Assembly (NCBI GenBank): GCA_033977485.1
Contig: CM066982.1
Coordinates: 11,337,218-11,401,217 of the forward strand
Length of the DNA: 64,000 nt
Direction of reading: 5' to 3'
Source: Hydrangea macrophylla
Taxonomy: Eukaryota; Streptophyta; Magnoliopsida; Cornales; Hydrangeaceae
The notes under the pieces were generated by a model. The model made no database searches, was not told the DNA's origin, and saw only the letters and a list, made by a program, of their open reading frames with translations. Made by a program: the position numbers and the translations under genes. Shown piece by piece: positions 35,196 to 46,824 of the stretch (position 1 is its first letter; every line of letters begins with the position of its first letter).

Positions 35196-36462
35196 TCAAC
35201 CTCTTCCCAGAGTGCTTGTACCTTCCAGGCAATTTTGAACTCTTAACACCCTTCCACAATCAACAGGTACAATCGATTCTGAACTAGCAGCCTGATTTTC
35301 CATTTGAGACTCTATTTCAGTTATCTCCGTGACCTTCCCCACTAAGTCATTTTCATCAGCTCGAGGAACTGCACCCCGTTCATTGGTACTGTCCTCCATC
35401 ATTTCCACGATCAACAGGTACAATCAGTTCTGAACTAGCAGCCTTATTTACCGTCCGAGACTCTGTTTCAGTTATCTCCGAGACCTTCCCCACTAAGTCG
35501 TCTTCATCAGCTTAAGGAACTGCACCCTGTTCATTGGTACTATCCTCCATCATCTAATTGTTTATCTTGGCCATAACCAAAGGTGAAAGCTTTTCCATCA
35601 TTCTCCCTTCAGTCACCCCCCTCCTCGGTTCGTATCTGAGGGACTTGGTTCCCTAGACGTGCACTGACCATTATTCCCCGATCTTTCCTCAGCTGACCAT
35701 CTTGAGAGTGGGGCTCTCAACCATACCCCATATTGAGCCTTCTTCTTGTGTCTCAATTCATCTACATGTCCCCGGTCATACTCCTTTTCAGCATGGCCAA
35801 TAATTCCACTCCCAAAGCAGAAGTTTGGTAATCTTTTATACTGGAATCTGACCCAAACCCTTTGCTCATTGCTTCGGATAAATGCCCCCCTTTCAGTGGT
35901 TGATTGATATTGATATTGACTTGCACCCTAAGGGATTCGCCCCAACCAAAGCTAGAAGGATCAGTATCAACTACCACCATTTCACCCATCCTTTCTCCCA
36001 GCCGACGTTCAATAGCTTATGTCATATAGCCCCCAGTGGAAGATCATAATGTTGCACCCATACCCCTACACTGTCAAATTGGAGATTTTTCAGTGAGACG
36101 TGAAGATCAACTTCTCTAAAGCAGAAAAGGTTGTTCTCAAATGTCCATGGTTCACTTTGTAAGACCCTAGCCTTGTCCTTCATATCCACAAACTAAAAAA
36201 TAAACTTGTTCATACCAATCTCCCTAATATCACAACCTTTTCCTTTCCACAGTTGCTTTAGGGTACGCTTCATTGCCTCAACATTGTACTGACCCATCAT
36301 GCATAGCGATCCGACTAGGAAATAATCAAGCTTAGTAGAAACCCTACGTAGCGAGTTATCATCGCCATCTACTTCTTCCTTTTCCTCCTCTGTTAGATTC
36401 AGCCTTTCTAGCATTGATTCAATCCCTCGATCCATTCTGAAAAATAAAAAAAGCCAGTCCAA
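35196..36462 (-). pseudogene. LINE ORF1 (DUF4283-type RNA-binding protein)
   Basis: From 36,462 leftward: MDRGIESMLERLNLTEEEKE, VGSLCMMGQYNVEAMKRTLK and SEPWTFENNLFCF, the pattern of the DUF4283 part of plant LINE ORF1 proteins. A zinc-knuckle remnant near 35,830-35,770 reads CFGSGIIGHAEKEY: the CCHC spacing is kept but the second and last cysteines are lost. Several frame breaks follow. ORF1 proteins coat the LINE RNA. The C-terminal coding part contains a 151-bp tandem duplication. Confidence 0.78.
35254..35555. repeat. 151-bp tandem duplication in LINE ORF1
   Basis: Two adjacent copies begin CCACAATCAACAGGTACAAT and CCACGATCAACAGGTACAAT (35,254 and 35,405) and end near TCCTCCATCAT. They differ at several positions, so the duplication is not recent. 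Because 151 is not divisible by three, it shifts the frame. Confidence 0.85.
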
Positions 36463-36683
36463 ACAAACTCCTGTGATATAACCAAGGAGACGAACATTGC
36501 CGATCGTAAGTTAGCCCTCCTTCAGAAACTAGGGTTTCTAAGGAGACTTTTTTACTAGGGTTAATACATTCTAGTGACTTAGAGAATATATTAATTTGAG
36601 GCAGATTTATGAAATTATGAATGAAGGCTAAGGGGAGTTACTGTAAAAATATCAATTTTTTTTTCGGGGGTGGGGCGGTCGAC

Positions 36684-36908
36684 GGGCAGAAATTATTTAG
36701 TGTGCTTATACCAAGTCAACATGTTGATGTTGTGTGATCATTTCATCTATGTCATACATTTACCTCTTATTTAAAATTTGAAATCTCACTAACCACTTGT
36801 TATGATCTACCCTGAAAATAGGGGGCAAGTATATGGCTTTAGATGAAATAGTCACACCACATCATCATGTTGATATGATGTGACGGACTCACTAAATAAC
36901 TTCTTGCG
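36684..36908. mobile_element. MITE-like inverted repeat unit
   Basis: The left arm (GCAGAAATTATTTAGTG, then TCAACATGTTGATG and GTGATCATTTCATCT) matches the reverse complement of the right arm (GCAAGAAGTTATTTAGTG, then TCAACATGATGATG and GTGACTATTTCATCT) over about 65 bp, with about 95 bp between. GC-rich words flank both arms. No clear target duplication. Confidence 0.6.
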
Positions 36909-37052
36909 GGCGGGGCAATCTTGTAAAATTTTAAAAAAATTAGAATTCAAGGTGGAACTTTAGTAATCTTAAGACTTTTGGGAAGAAGGGGTGTCATAAC
37001 AACCCTTAGCACTGCCCAAATCTGCCTCAGATATGTATTATAAATATTTCAA

Positions 37053-37098
37053 AATGTTACAAATATTTGGCACCATGGTGCCAAATATTTGTAACATT
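37053..37098. repeat. perfect 46-bp palindrome
   Basis: The sequence from 37,053 to 37,098 equals its own reverse complement, centred on CACCATGGTG at 37,071-37,080, with arms made of AATGTTACAAATATTTGG. Words of the same type (TGTTACCAACATTTGGCAC) recur to 37,250, so it may belong to the subterminal region of a lost DNA transposon. Confidence 0.9.
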
Positions 37099-37152
37099 GA
37101 TTTTCAATGGTGCCAGATGTTTGTAACATTGAAAATCACTATTTTTAAAAAC

Positions 37153-37243
37153 TTCAAAAAATGTTACCAACATTTGGCACTAATGTTACAAGCATTTTTC
37201 AAAAAATGTTACCAACATTTGGCACTAATGTTACAAGCATTTG
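37153..37243. repeat. 45-bp tandem duplication
   Basis: Two nearly identical adjacent units built on CAAAAAATGTTACCAACATT, then TGGCACTAATGTTACAAGCA, with period 45. They share words with the palindrome just upstream. Confidence 0.8.
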
Positions 37244-37249
37244 GCATGT

Positions 37250-37899
37250 AAGTGGTGTCAAAATTTTGTAACATTTAGAAAAAGTAATGTTATATTTCTC
37301 AAATTTTTAATTCCAAATGCTTTCCCTATATGGGTGGTAGTGGGCCCAACTGAATTTTGATTAGAGGATGTTGAATTGGTCGATCATTAGCATTACTCAA
37401 TTAAAATTTCTAGATTAACGGTATGCTTCTCAAATACTTCCTAAATACATATGACAGAGAGTCCACCATCATTGAAAATGGTTTTACTACCGCATGTAAT
37501 TGGTAAGCATAGCATTACTCAAATATCCATATGACAATACGGTTCTAGAAGGGTAAAATAGAAGCGTTTGTACTGGGTCCACAATGACATTGGGCCCGTC
37601 ATGGCGCTGAAGTAACATGTCAAGCCCATAGAAATTACAAATAGAAGAGTTGAAATTCAGTCCAGCCCATTCCAGTAATGCATGCACCATCACCAGGTCT
37701 ATGAGTAGGCCACGCATGCATTATTGACAAAAGACCATGAAAAGCAATGTACATTCTTTTTGAAATTCCATATATTATATATAGGTCCTGTAAGTGTATC
37801 CAAGTAGATATATCATCTTCGCCAAAAAAAAAAAAAAAAAAAACCAAAAAAAGAAGAAGTAGATATATCGTAATAAAAAATATAAAATAAAACCTCTAC
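37250..37899. other. non-coding stretch, nothing recognised
   Basis: AT-rich DNA without credible coding frame or repeat structure. A run of 20 A lies near 37,825-37,844. Confidence 0.5.
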
Positions 37900-37902
37900 T
37901 TA

Positions 37903-38185
37903 GGCTTAGTTTGGCCCCCTTTTGGTGCTTCTCTTTTTTTAAAGCATAATTTCATGTTAATTCATTTGGTAACTAGTTTATGTGCTTTGTAAAAATTGAA
38001 CTTAGAGCTTTTTTGGGGGAGCTTTTAAAAGCTCTAGAATGGAGCTTTTAAAAGCTCAAGGTGGCTTTTTGGTTTCATGATATATTTTTGAAGAGTAGTG
38101 TGTCACTTGTACAAAATTATCAAACAACTTAGTACTAAATTTCATAAGCTCCTTTTAAAAAGCCACATGGGGGCCAAACTAAGCC
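37903..38185. mobile_element. Tourist-like (PIF/Harbinger) MITE
   Basis: The termini GGCTTAGTTTGGCCCCC and its reverse complement are inverted, and TTA lies directly outside both ends (37,900-37,902 and 38,186-38,188), as in PIF/Harbinger insertion. The interior holds AGCTTTTAAAAGCTC inverted words. 283 bp, non-coding. Confidence 0.82.
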
Positions 38186-38188
38186 TTA

Positions 38189-38280
38189 GGGGCTTATCAT
38201 CTATACTCTTGATAATCAGTTTAGGAGACTAATTTGTGAATAAATTCTATATATAATGTAACTGAAATATGCTTACTACA

Positions 38281-38311
<31 letters not shown>

Positions 38312-39218
38312 CATGTGTCTGTAAGCTGATAGATAGTATAACATAATACAAAGCAGAGGAGATCGATGCATATAGTGTGACTGAAATATCAATTTTCGAA
38401 TGCATTCATGTTATAACTAATCATGTTACCATTTAAAAAAAAAAAATTAGTGTAGAGATGAATTATAATACACTTTTACTTCTTCTTTCTTTTAGAAATA
38501 AATTTTTTTTAAAAAATTCTTACTTTCTATCTCTATTTGTACATCTTTTTTCTTCCTCTATATCTGTGACATACCAACACATGTACATATGTTGATATAC
38601 AGTAAGGTGTACCATAAAAAAATGAAAAATATTTCCTATTCCAAATGCAGTAACAGTCTTGCAACCACTTCCATTCATTGATCTCGTGGACCCTACATAA
38701 CAGCACTAAAGAAGTACAAAAGCATTTTAACTACATCTTAATTAATCCTATTCTCAAATTCAATATGCGCAATTGTAAATTGAAATGGAAATGACTCACA
38801 AAATTTAAAATTTTTAATTTATTTTTTATTTTATTTTATTCTCCTTTTTATTTTCCTCATTTTTCCCCGATCACGTGTTCTGTTTGGTTCATAGATTTAG
38901 TGACGGAAAAGAAAGAAAATAAAATATTGATTACCAAGAAAAATAGAGAAAAAAAATTGTAAGGAGAATAAAATAGAACAGGAAATAAATTAATTAGCGA
39001 TAACTTCAAATTTTGCAAGTGACATTTTCTCTCTTTTTCTTAAATTGCCATAATATTTTTTAAAATTTTAGTTTTCAATATGATTTAAGTATGGAGTGGA
39101 AAACATAAGAGAAAACAGAAGGGCAAATGTGTAGGAGAGGAAGGTAAGGAATGAGCACTAATCCACGCATCTTAATCACCGCATATGAATATATATATAT
39201 ATATACATATACATATAT
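38189..39218. other. non-coding AT-rich stretch with (CA)n(TA)n
   Basis: No gene or element recognised. A compound (CA)n(TA)n microsatellite lies at about 38,280-38,312 and a (TA)n run at 39,189-39,205. Confidence 0.5.
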
Positions 39219-39390
39219 GGTCAGGCTCTTAAGTGAATAGAGTTGAGTGAATATACGCAATGAACATGTTTTTTTGCCTAAAAAAACCGGCGGTTTTCGA
39301 GGCGCATGGGGTAGCCCGTGGGTTTTTTTAGACAAAAAAACATGTTCACTGGGTACATTTCCTCAACCCTGTTCACTTAAGAACCTGACC
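39219..39390. mobile_element. short foldback MITE with ~70-bp arms
   Basis: GGTCAGGCTCTTAAGTGAAT at the left and the reverse complement of the right end (GGTCAGGTTCTTAAGTGAAC) continue to match through TGAACATGTTTTTTTG and CTAAAAAAACC, about 70 bp per arm. It sits inside a (TA)n tract, so the target duplication is masked. The 172-bp unit would fold almost completely. Confidence 0.8.
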
Positions 39391-39434
39391 GTATACATAT
39401 ATATATGTATGTGTACATATATTTATATATATAT

Positions 39435-39605
39435 AATGCTATTGTAAGAAACTTCTCGTATGAGAAATTATTTTATAACTCTTGGATGAGAAAGCAGCCA
39501 TAGGATGCCTGAGGATCTTGAGATGTATTATGGCTACATTAATTTCTCATCCAAGGGATGTAAGGTGCATGCTTTATCATATGAGAAGTTTCTTGCAATA
39601 TCATT
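39435..39605. mobile_element. foldback MITE with ~60-bp arms
   Basis: The left arm AATGCTATTGTAAGAAACTT and the reverse complement of the right arm AATGATATTGCAAGAAACTT match onward to CTTGGATGAGAA. It sits 44 bp after the previous MITE in the same (TA)n region but is a different family. Similar half-arms (GTGAGAAGTTTTTTATATGA) occur near 41,685. Confidence 0.75.
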
Positions 39606-39609
39606 ACCC

Positions 39610-39642
<33 letters not shown>

Positions 39643-40036
39643 TCATGATCACGCATTTGGGTGCAGTAATTAAACCCTAGCTCTTCTTCTTCTTCTTCTT
39701 TTTGTTTTTTTTTTGGTCATTCCTTTTTGTGGGTATAGGTTAAATTTCCCAAAGTTGAAATAAACAAGGGAGACAAACACTGAACTCCACACCGCACACT
39801 GAAACCCACATTGTACCCATTGTTTATTTATATTTTTAGAACCCTAATATATATACCCTAAGTGAACATGTTAACCAAGCCCTCATTTTTTTTGGTATAT
39901 CCAACTCAGCATTATATGTAAAATTGCTACTATGTTATTCCATCTCCCAAGATTGCACGATGAGCCTCGAAGATTTGCACTATGTGATGTTGATGTCTTC
40001 GATCTTTCTTTTTCTTTTTTTTTTTAATCCGCCATA

Positions 40037-40070
<34 letters not shown>

Positions 40071-41328
40071 GTGTTTGTTTTATATCTAGGGTTTAATTAA
40101 GTTGGTTGGGGTGAAAGTTGGGGCCTTGGGGGCCGGGGAGGTGTTGATTAGGGTTCTGATAAGTGTTGGCTAAAAGGTTTGTGAGAGTAGCAGACACAAA
40201 ACCGGGCAACAAGCAAGAGGAATTGGTGTGGATAGACAAACATGTGTATATATTTATATACAACTATAGATACATATGTTCATGAATTAGAAGAGCGCCG
40301 CTGACCATGGAAAACAGTGATGCTTAGGAGAGATCAACGTTGCATTCATGGAGAGTGAAATCCAAGCATAGATAGTGACGAAGAAGAGTCCATTTGGGAT
40401 ATATGTTGGAATAAGAGATTTTTCCGTAAGAATATTTTTTTCTACATATAGATTTTTTGGAAAAAAGTTTATTAGTTAATGAAATTGTAATGTAAGTTAA
40501 AAGATATTTTTTTCCAATTGTTTGTGTTCGAATTAAATTCTTGTTCCAAAACTGCTAAATGAGAGCATTTTTGTTCACTTAAAAATGGTCACCCATTATT
40601 CACCCAAATCTCTAATTGGGTGATATGTGTCTTATTTCACTAATTATACCAATAGGTAGGTACAGGGGCAAATTAAATGAGAATTGAAAGAGACAGATGT
40701 TACCATTTTTGTAGTGAGCAATAATGCTCTCGTGGTAAAGAGTACTTTGTGGTGGTATTTACACCTATCAATAATACAATCTCCTTGCTGAGCAGAAAAA
40801 AACTGCTAAGTAGTACTACGTTAGATAGTCTTAAAATTAGGTATTGTATCTTGGACGGAATTTCGAAGAGTCCATGTGCATCATAGTACGGAGAAATTAC
40901 CATGTCAAAGATAGCATTATAAATGCGCTTTGCTTAAAGCTATTCTATTTTCCTGTTTCTTTTTCAAGTTCAAATTTGTTTTTGTTTCTTATGAATTTTT
41001 TTTGTTACATATTTAGTATATGTGTTTACATATAGAGATAAAATATAACACTATTAAAACAAAGTACCACATTGAAAAAAAAAAGTATGGTCTTTATTAT
41101 CCCACGTAATCAATTAAACTTGGACATACTGACATGAACTACAGTGGTCTTTCAAGCATTCCAATCCTATTATATTTAGTTTTAACTTGCCAATTGGAGG
41201 TAAAAGAGAAAATGAGATTTTGATCTGGCTAGTTTATGAATTACATAAGACTACAAGAATTAAACACAAAATATTATAGTATGTTGCACAAGAAGCGAGG
41301 ATTTTAAAATTTAATACATGTTCAAATT

Positions 41329-41385
<57 letters not shown>

Positions 41386-41935
41386 TGGGGAAGTGGGATT
41401 GCATTGGAGCAATCGGCGGAGCACCCGTGCCTCCTCGAAAAGAAATTTAACAGACAGAAAGAGTGCTTAACGTTAATGTTACTGCACATTCTTACATGCT
41501 GCTGCAATCCATATATATATATATATACACACACATACATAATATACTTATTAAGAACCCCAAAAGGATCTAACTCCAAGCATACTCCTCGTGGTCATGA
41601 CCCCCTAGACAATAATCAAGGCTTTTACATTTAATTTTCATGGCGTGTTTGTCCAATTTGGCAATTTATGAAGGGTAAGTTTATTGTGAGAAGTTTTTTA
41701 TATGAGAAGTCGGATTTTAACCGTTGTATGAGTATCTCTATAAATAATTGGAATTTTTTTTTGGGTACTTTTTGAATTAAGTTATACTTAGTTGCATAAC
41801 AACAACTCATTTTTAGGACCTTCTTCGATACAACCAAGCAATTTGGTTATATCATACATATACTAGTAGTTACATACATTTAATTAGAATTTGGTTTCTA
41901 TTTACATGACCAATTATTACTATCAAAATAAAAAG
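39606..41935. other. non-coding stretch with microsatellites
   Basis: No gene recognised. It holds (TA)n(TG)n at 39,610-39,642 and 40,038-40,076, a (GA)n run of about 50 bp at 41,331-41,381 and (TA)n(CA)n near 41,512-41,535. The short open frames here are unlike any family I know. Confidence 0.5.
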
Positions 41936-42102
41936 AGGGAATAATTATTGTCACTCCATCATTGAACTAATGCACTCCATGGTATCACTCTCAGAGCATG
42001 TGATACCGTGTATGCAATGCATGACATGCATGGTACCACATGCTTTAAGAGTGGTACGATGGAGTGCCTTGATTCAATGATGGAGTGACATATCATCACC
42101 CT
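41936..42102. mobile_element. near-perfect foldback MITE
   Basis: Arms beginning TGTCACTCCATCATTGAA (41,949, and reverse complement ending 42,090) pair along about 60 bp through GCACTCCAT, CACTCT and GCATGTG. Weaker symmetry (AGGG..AT at both outer ends) extends to 41,936 and 42,102. The loop is only about 25 bp. Confidence 0.8.
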
Positions 42103-42585
42103 AAAAAGATAGTTTAAAAAAGTTATTATCAGATTATACGTTATCACTTTTTTTTCTTTTAATGACAGAAGCATTCTATTAATAGAAGCAAATTACAAGG
42201 CAGAAGTCACATCTTACAAAGTTATTGTTTATTGGCACCAAATTAATATCAATAAAGGGCACAAGATTACTTTAGATTGGGACCTAAAATTGGTTGTATA
42301 ACTATTAATGTATTGAAAATTTTCCATATTCCAAGGACTTTTGTTTTTTGATAAGCATATATATTCCAAAGACTTCATGGTGTAGTTATAAAGCCAAAAA
42401 CTTTGAAGTTCTTGATTTCTTTTCTTTAGTAGAAAAGTTGACCATCTTATTATAACCACTTGAGTGTCACGTGAAATTTCTTGTACGTTGGGGAAATTAG
42501 TGTATGTTCCAAGACTATATATCCAAGTCATGTACCGGCTAATAAGGCGCTACTATATGACCAAGTGAATTATAAATAAGAGACA

Positions 42586-42709
42586 TTTTGACTGTATCAA
42601 ATTATATGACACTCTCTTATTGATCGAGACCATCAGATAACTTTTGGATCCAAACCATTGATAATTTCTTTGTGTATTTGGCCCTCTTGATTGTTTGATA
42701 CAATCAAAA
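42586..42709. mobile_element. small MITE-like unit
   Basis: TTTTGACTGTATCAAA at the left and TTTGATACAATCAAAA at the right form inverted ends of about 16 bp around a 90-bp non-coding interior. No target duplication was resolved, so the call is weak. Confidence 0.45.
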
Positions 42710-42726
42710 AGAAGAAAGCAATATAC

Positions 42727-42757
<31 letters not shown>

Positions 42758-43477
42758 TCACGCGTGTTTCTGCTAGTACCTAAAAATCGAATCATAACAC
42801 GTGACATACATGGGAATGCTCAATTTTGCCTCTTTTTTGGGGGAGTTTGATGAAGCCCTATATGGCTTTGAAAACAGTTTTTGAGATTCAAACTCTTTTT
42901 GACTTTGACCCTTCAAACCTTCCCTTCTCATCGAATTTGCGTTGAACAAGATAGTAGAAAGACAAAAACAAAGACAATAATAAACAATTTAAAAACAAAC
43001 CTATTTTTAAAATTATTTTATATGCATATATATATATGTACATTCAAATATAAAATTAGGACCCCATGACCTAAGTTGATTTTCCCTTGCATGTGAAGAT
43101 GTGCCCTTTCTCTTCGCATGCACGAACTTAACCTTGATATATTATGTACTTGTTTTTGGAGCAAATATATTGGATATTCTAAGGATATCAGGTATGATTT
43201 TATTCCATCTCATAAGTTTTAAAATTTTGATGAGTTTGAATTTATTTTTTTGTTGAATTAGAGAATGTGTTTCCTAAAAATAAAGGGCCACATGAATTAA
43301 TACACACTCCGTATTGACATATTATACCATATAGAAAGCACCCGTTATAATAAATATTTTTTCGTGTTTATGGTAGCGTGTGACTTGAGATTGATCCTGT
43401 CCATTAATACACACACTCCGTATTGACATATATATATATATATATATATATATTTTGGTGTTGCCTACTATCAACTA
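42710..43477. other. non-coding stretch
   Basis: No gene recognised. It holds an (AAT)n run at 42,726-42,757 and a (TA)n run at 43,430-43,452; a short word, CACACTCCGTATTGACATAT, occurs twice (near 43,304 and 43,411). Confidence 0.45.
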
Positions 43478-43500
43478 GGAAGCACTGACACTTCTAAAAA

Positions 43501-46280
43501 CACAACACCAAAAAAGGCAAACTGGCACTGTTTCAGATCCAATCAAAAACCGTGCCAAAAATTTTTGGCACGGTTTTAGATTTTGTTCAAAGCATACCAG
43601 ATTCCTAAATCTGGCACACTTTTTTGGCCCTGATTAAAACCGTGCTAGATTTTCAATAGTGTTGGTGACACATGGTCAATTTTGTGCGTTACATGTGTCA
43701 CAATTTTTGGCACTGCTAAAAACTGTGCTAGCTTGGTGTTGACTTAAAAAAAAATTTCAATTTGGTAAGCTTTTGCCACTATTTTGGAACGGTTTTGAAC
43801 AGTGCCAGATATATTTTTAAGGCAAAAATAAAAAATAAAAAAATTTGGCAACATCACAACACCAATAAAAAAATATCAAGAACACCTGTATCACAAATAG
43901 TACCTAGAATCATAGCCTACATGTATCAATTAATATCTAATAAAGTCTCCAATAGAAAATAAATAATAAAAATAATTAAAAAAAAATCATAGCAATCTTT
44001 GTTGATAGTGTATACATGAAACATAATCATCCAAAATAAAGTCCTTCACATAAAAATAATAATAAAAAAAAAAAACATACAGAAAAAGGCAGTTGATGGA
44101 ATTACATTCATGATTCATATTGCCCCTGAGGAGAAAAATGTTCTTGTGTTTGATTTTGTATGCAAGTAGAAGGCATATTGTCTCTGTGCTTTGCTTCCCG
44201 CGGTCAACAAAGACGCCCAAAAAAAAAAAAAAGAGAGAAAATTAGCTTTGATTGGGTAAACCCCCATACTCAAACATTCGAAGAAGATCAAAATACTGAC
44301 CATGAACATCCCCTGCAAAAGTTATAGGCGACACCTCATTATTATCTTGCCAAATTAAAAACGCAGCTAACTTAAAACTTGTCATTAGCTAACACAAAGA
44401 ACAAAAAAAAAAAAAAAAGAAAAAGAAAAAGAAAAAAGAAGCAAACAGAAAATGTAAAACTCAACTCAACGACAGGTTATGAAGGCCCAAGAGGAAAACA
44501 TAAACAACAATATAGGAAATGATAAATGGTGAAACAAAAAAACGATTAATTCTATTAAATAAGTACAAAAGAAAATTCAGAATTGAAAATTAAAGAAACC
44601 GGAATATCAATATTTAGAAACAGGTCACTTATTGATATGCATTCAAGGGTACGACTACAGAAAGACCAAAAAAAAAAAAAAAAAGGTATGAGAAGACATG
44701 GTGGCCGGAACCCAAATAAATTAACCAATTAAGAAGTCAAACAACGAATTAAGTTCTGGAATGCAAAGTTGCTATATATATATATATATATAGGGATACA
44801 TACAAGACATGGTGGAAAGAAACGTAATGAACTACGTACAGGCTTATAGAGTAAAGTTATAGATCGAGATAAGAAGTTTTGACTTGGGATTTCGCTCAAC
44901 TATGATAACTTTATAGTGTTGGTTCTCTTTCTAAATATTATATGAGAGTCGACTGTCGAGGAACTATACATCTGCACATTATATATACCAACTTTAAGAA
45001 GAAGGTGATAGCTAGGGAACTAAAAGGAACTTAATTAATTGTGTGTTTTTTGTACTGGACCCTGGGGTATATTGCGATTTAATTATTTCATTTTGTTGTA
45101 ATTTAGTAATTAATTTTATCTTTAGGTAGTTTTGTATTAAGGAATATAATTATCTCTTTGGAAAGTTTAGTTAGGAGTAATTGGAGACTTATAAACACCA
45201 AGTGCGTACATGTGAGGGAGGGTGTTGAAGCTTTATATACATTGTTTGCCCCATCTCTAATAGCTTAAAATTTTGGAGTAATTGGAGACTTGACACCAAG
45301 TACATAAAAAAAAAAAAAAAAATAGAACAATATACAAGCTTTTTCTAGACCTCCCATAACCAAATTCTGATAGCATATATATATATATATATATATAACT
45401 TGCCCATAAAGCTTATAGTTGATTTGGACTAGACAAAACAGTGCATATTCGTAATTTTGAACTTTTAAGTTTTAAAAGTAGAAAACTTTCAACACCTTTG
45501 AGTCTTGATGTTGCATGAAACTTGTGTTTACTATTTATACATGTGTCTTTATATGTATACAAACTATATAGTATGAACTATTTATAATAAATAAAAAATA
45601 AATAAATTGAATCGTACAATTCTCGATGAAGATAAGATTTGAAGACCAAAATGAAGTTATGAGAGAGATAATAAGATTACCGTGAAAGGGGTCAGCGTTG
45701 GATGATTGTGGTCGACGGTGGCTTGGACGGTCACCAATGTTCTTGAAATACGAAAGGAGCAAAAAAAAAAAAAAAACAAAAACAAAAACAAAAAACAAAG
45801 AGAGAAATATAGAGTAAGGTATAAGATCAATTAAGAAATGGATGTAGATATTTGAAAAAAAATACATATAGATCTGATAAATTTGTTTGTGAGGGAGATC
45901 AAAAACCCCCAAAGCACTAAAATTAAAATCCATATATTGCAAACCCTAACAGAACAAGGGATTACAGAGGGGTTTTGCAGAAAGGGGGGATGGATATATG
46001 TAGTGTGTGATGGAAGTGGTCCGGCTGTTGTTGGTGGTCCGACATTTGGGGGCTAGGGCTTTCGATTTGGGAGTTGGAAGAGTGAGAAGAGAGAGGTTGA
46101 GACTGAGGAGAGAAAAGATTGGGGGTTTAATGGATCAGTGTGTATGTGTGTGTCTGTATAGATCCATACAGATCTAGGTTTTCTTTTGCAAACCCTAGAT
46201 TTCGAAGGCTCTATCTGAAATCTCTGGTGTTGTGTATATGTATGTGTGTATATAGATATAGATATAGATATAGATATAGA

Positions 46281-46345
<65 letters not shown>

Positions 46346-46824
46346 AGAGGAAGCTTCAACGTTCGTACCAGACTTTCATGAAGAGGAGGCGTTCACGTGG
46401 AGGCTGCGGCATGGAGGAGATGGCATGGAGGCAGCAGCGTGGATGAGATGGCATGGGGAAGGAGGTGGGGTGGAGGAGGCGGCAGACCAGGCGGTCGTGT
46501 GGAGGAGGAGGTGGCAGCGTCTCCCAATCTCTCGACTTCACAAATTCATTTCATTTGTTTGAGATTCTAGGGTTCATATATATTTTAAGTTAGTTAATTG
46601 GGGGTGGTCAACATTTTTTTTAAGTCAATGGTGCGGTCAACATTTTTTAAAATCTGGCAGTTTAAAGACACTTTTGGCACTGTTTATAACCATGCCAGAT
46701 TTGGCAGTGCTAAAAACCGTGCCAGATAGTCCAAAAACTGTTCCAGATTTTGGCACGGTTTTAAGCAGTGTGAAATCAAAAAACGCGAAACGTGCCAGTT
46801 TGGCTTTTTTTTTTTGGTGTAGTG
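43501..46824. mobile_element. CACTA transposon 2, non-autonomous (3.3 kb)
   Basis: The left end reads CACAACACCAAAAAAGGC and the right end is the reverse complement of CACTACACCAAAAA, with AAA on both sides as the 3-bp duplication. Subterminal GGCACTG, AAAACCGTGCCA and GCCAGATT motifs occur on both arms. The ends and the GGCAAACTGGCACTG word closely resemble CACTA 1. The interior lacks any transposase-like frame. It holds AT-rich DNA, poly(A) runs and, at 45,660-46,540, leader-like purine-rich DNA on the plus strand that may be an inverted promoter region. The third terminal base is lost from the left CACTAC (now CACAAC). Confidence 0.88.
46246..46342. repeat. (ATAGAT)n followed by (GA)n microsatellite
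   Basis: About five ATAGAT units are followed by a (GA)n run of about 58 bp (46,285-46,342), inside CACTA 2. An open frame across it is pure repeat translation. Confidence 0.9.

Larger units (their letters stand above)
14236..36565 (-). mobile_element. L1-type LINE, full length but dead, split by nested insertions
   Basis: The element reads on the minus strand from its 5' end near 36,565 (followed by ORF1) to a short poly(A), seen as poly(T), at 14,236-14,246. Matching flanks ACATCCTAGCGACT (14,222-14,235) and ACATTCTAGTGACT (36,566-36,579) form a 14-bp target duplication with two changes. Removing the hAT-like nest (15,143-30,396) and the solo LTR at 33,433-34,802 leaves about 5.7 kb, normal for a plant L1. 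Domain order is ORF1 with a DUF4283-like part, then endonuclease, reverse transcriptase, zinc-binding region and RNase H. Both ORFs carry many stops and frameshifts. Confidence 0.9.

Noticed and set aside
39660..40400. Promoter of a host gene
   Set aside because: CT-rich and TA-rich tracts look promoter-like, but no coding frame follows on either strand.
41949..42090. MicroRNA precursor
   Set aside because: The hairpin is almost symmetrical with flank-to-flank MITE structure, and no known mature miRNA sequence was recognised.
46140..46446. Open frames of alternating Arg-Glu and Ile-Asp residues
   Set aside because: They are pure translations of (GA)n and (ATAGAT)n microsatellites inside CACTA 2.
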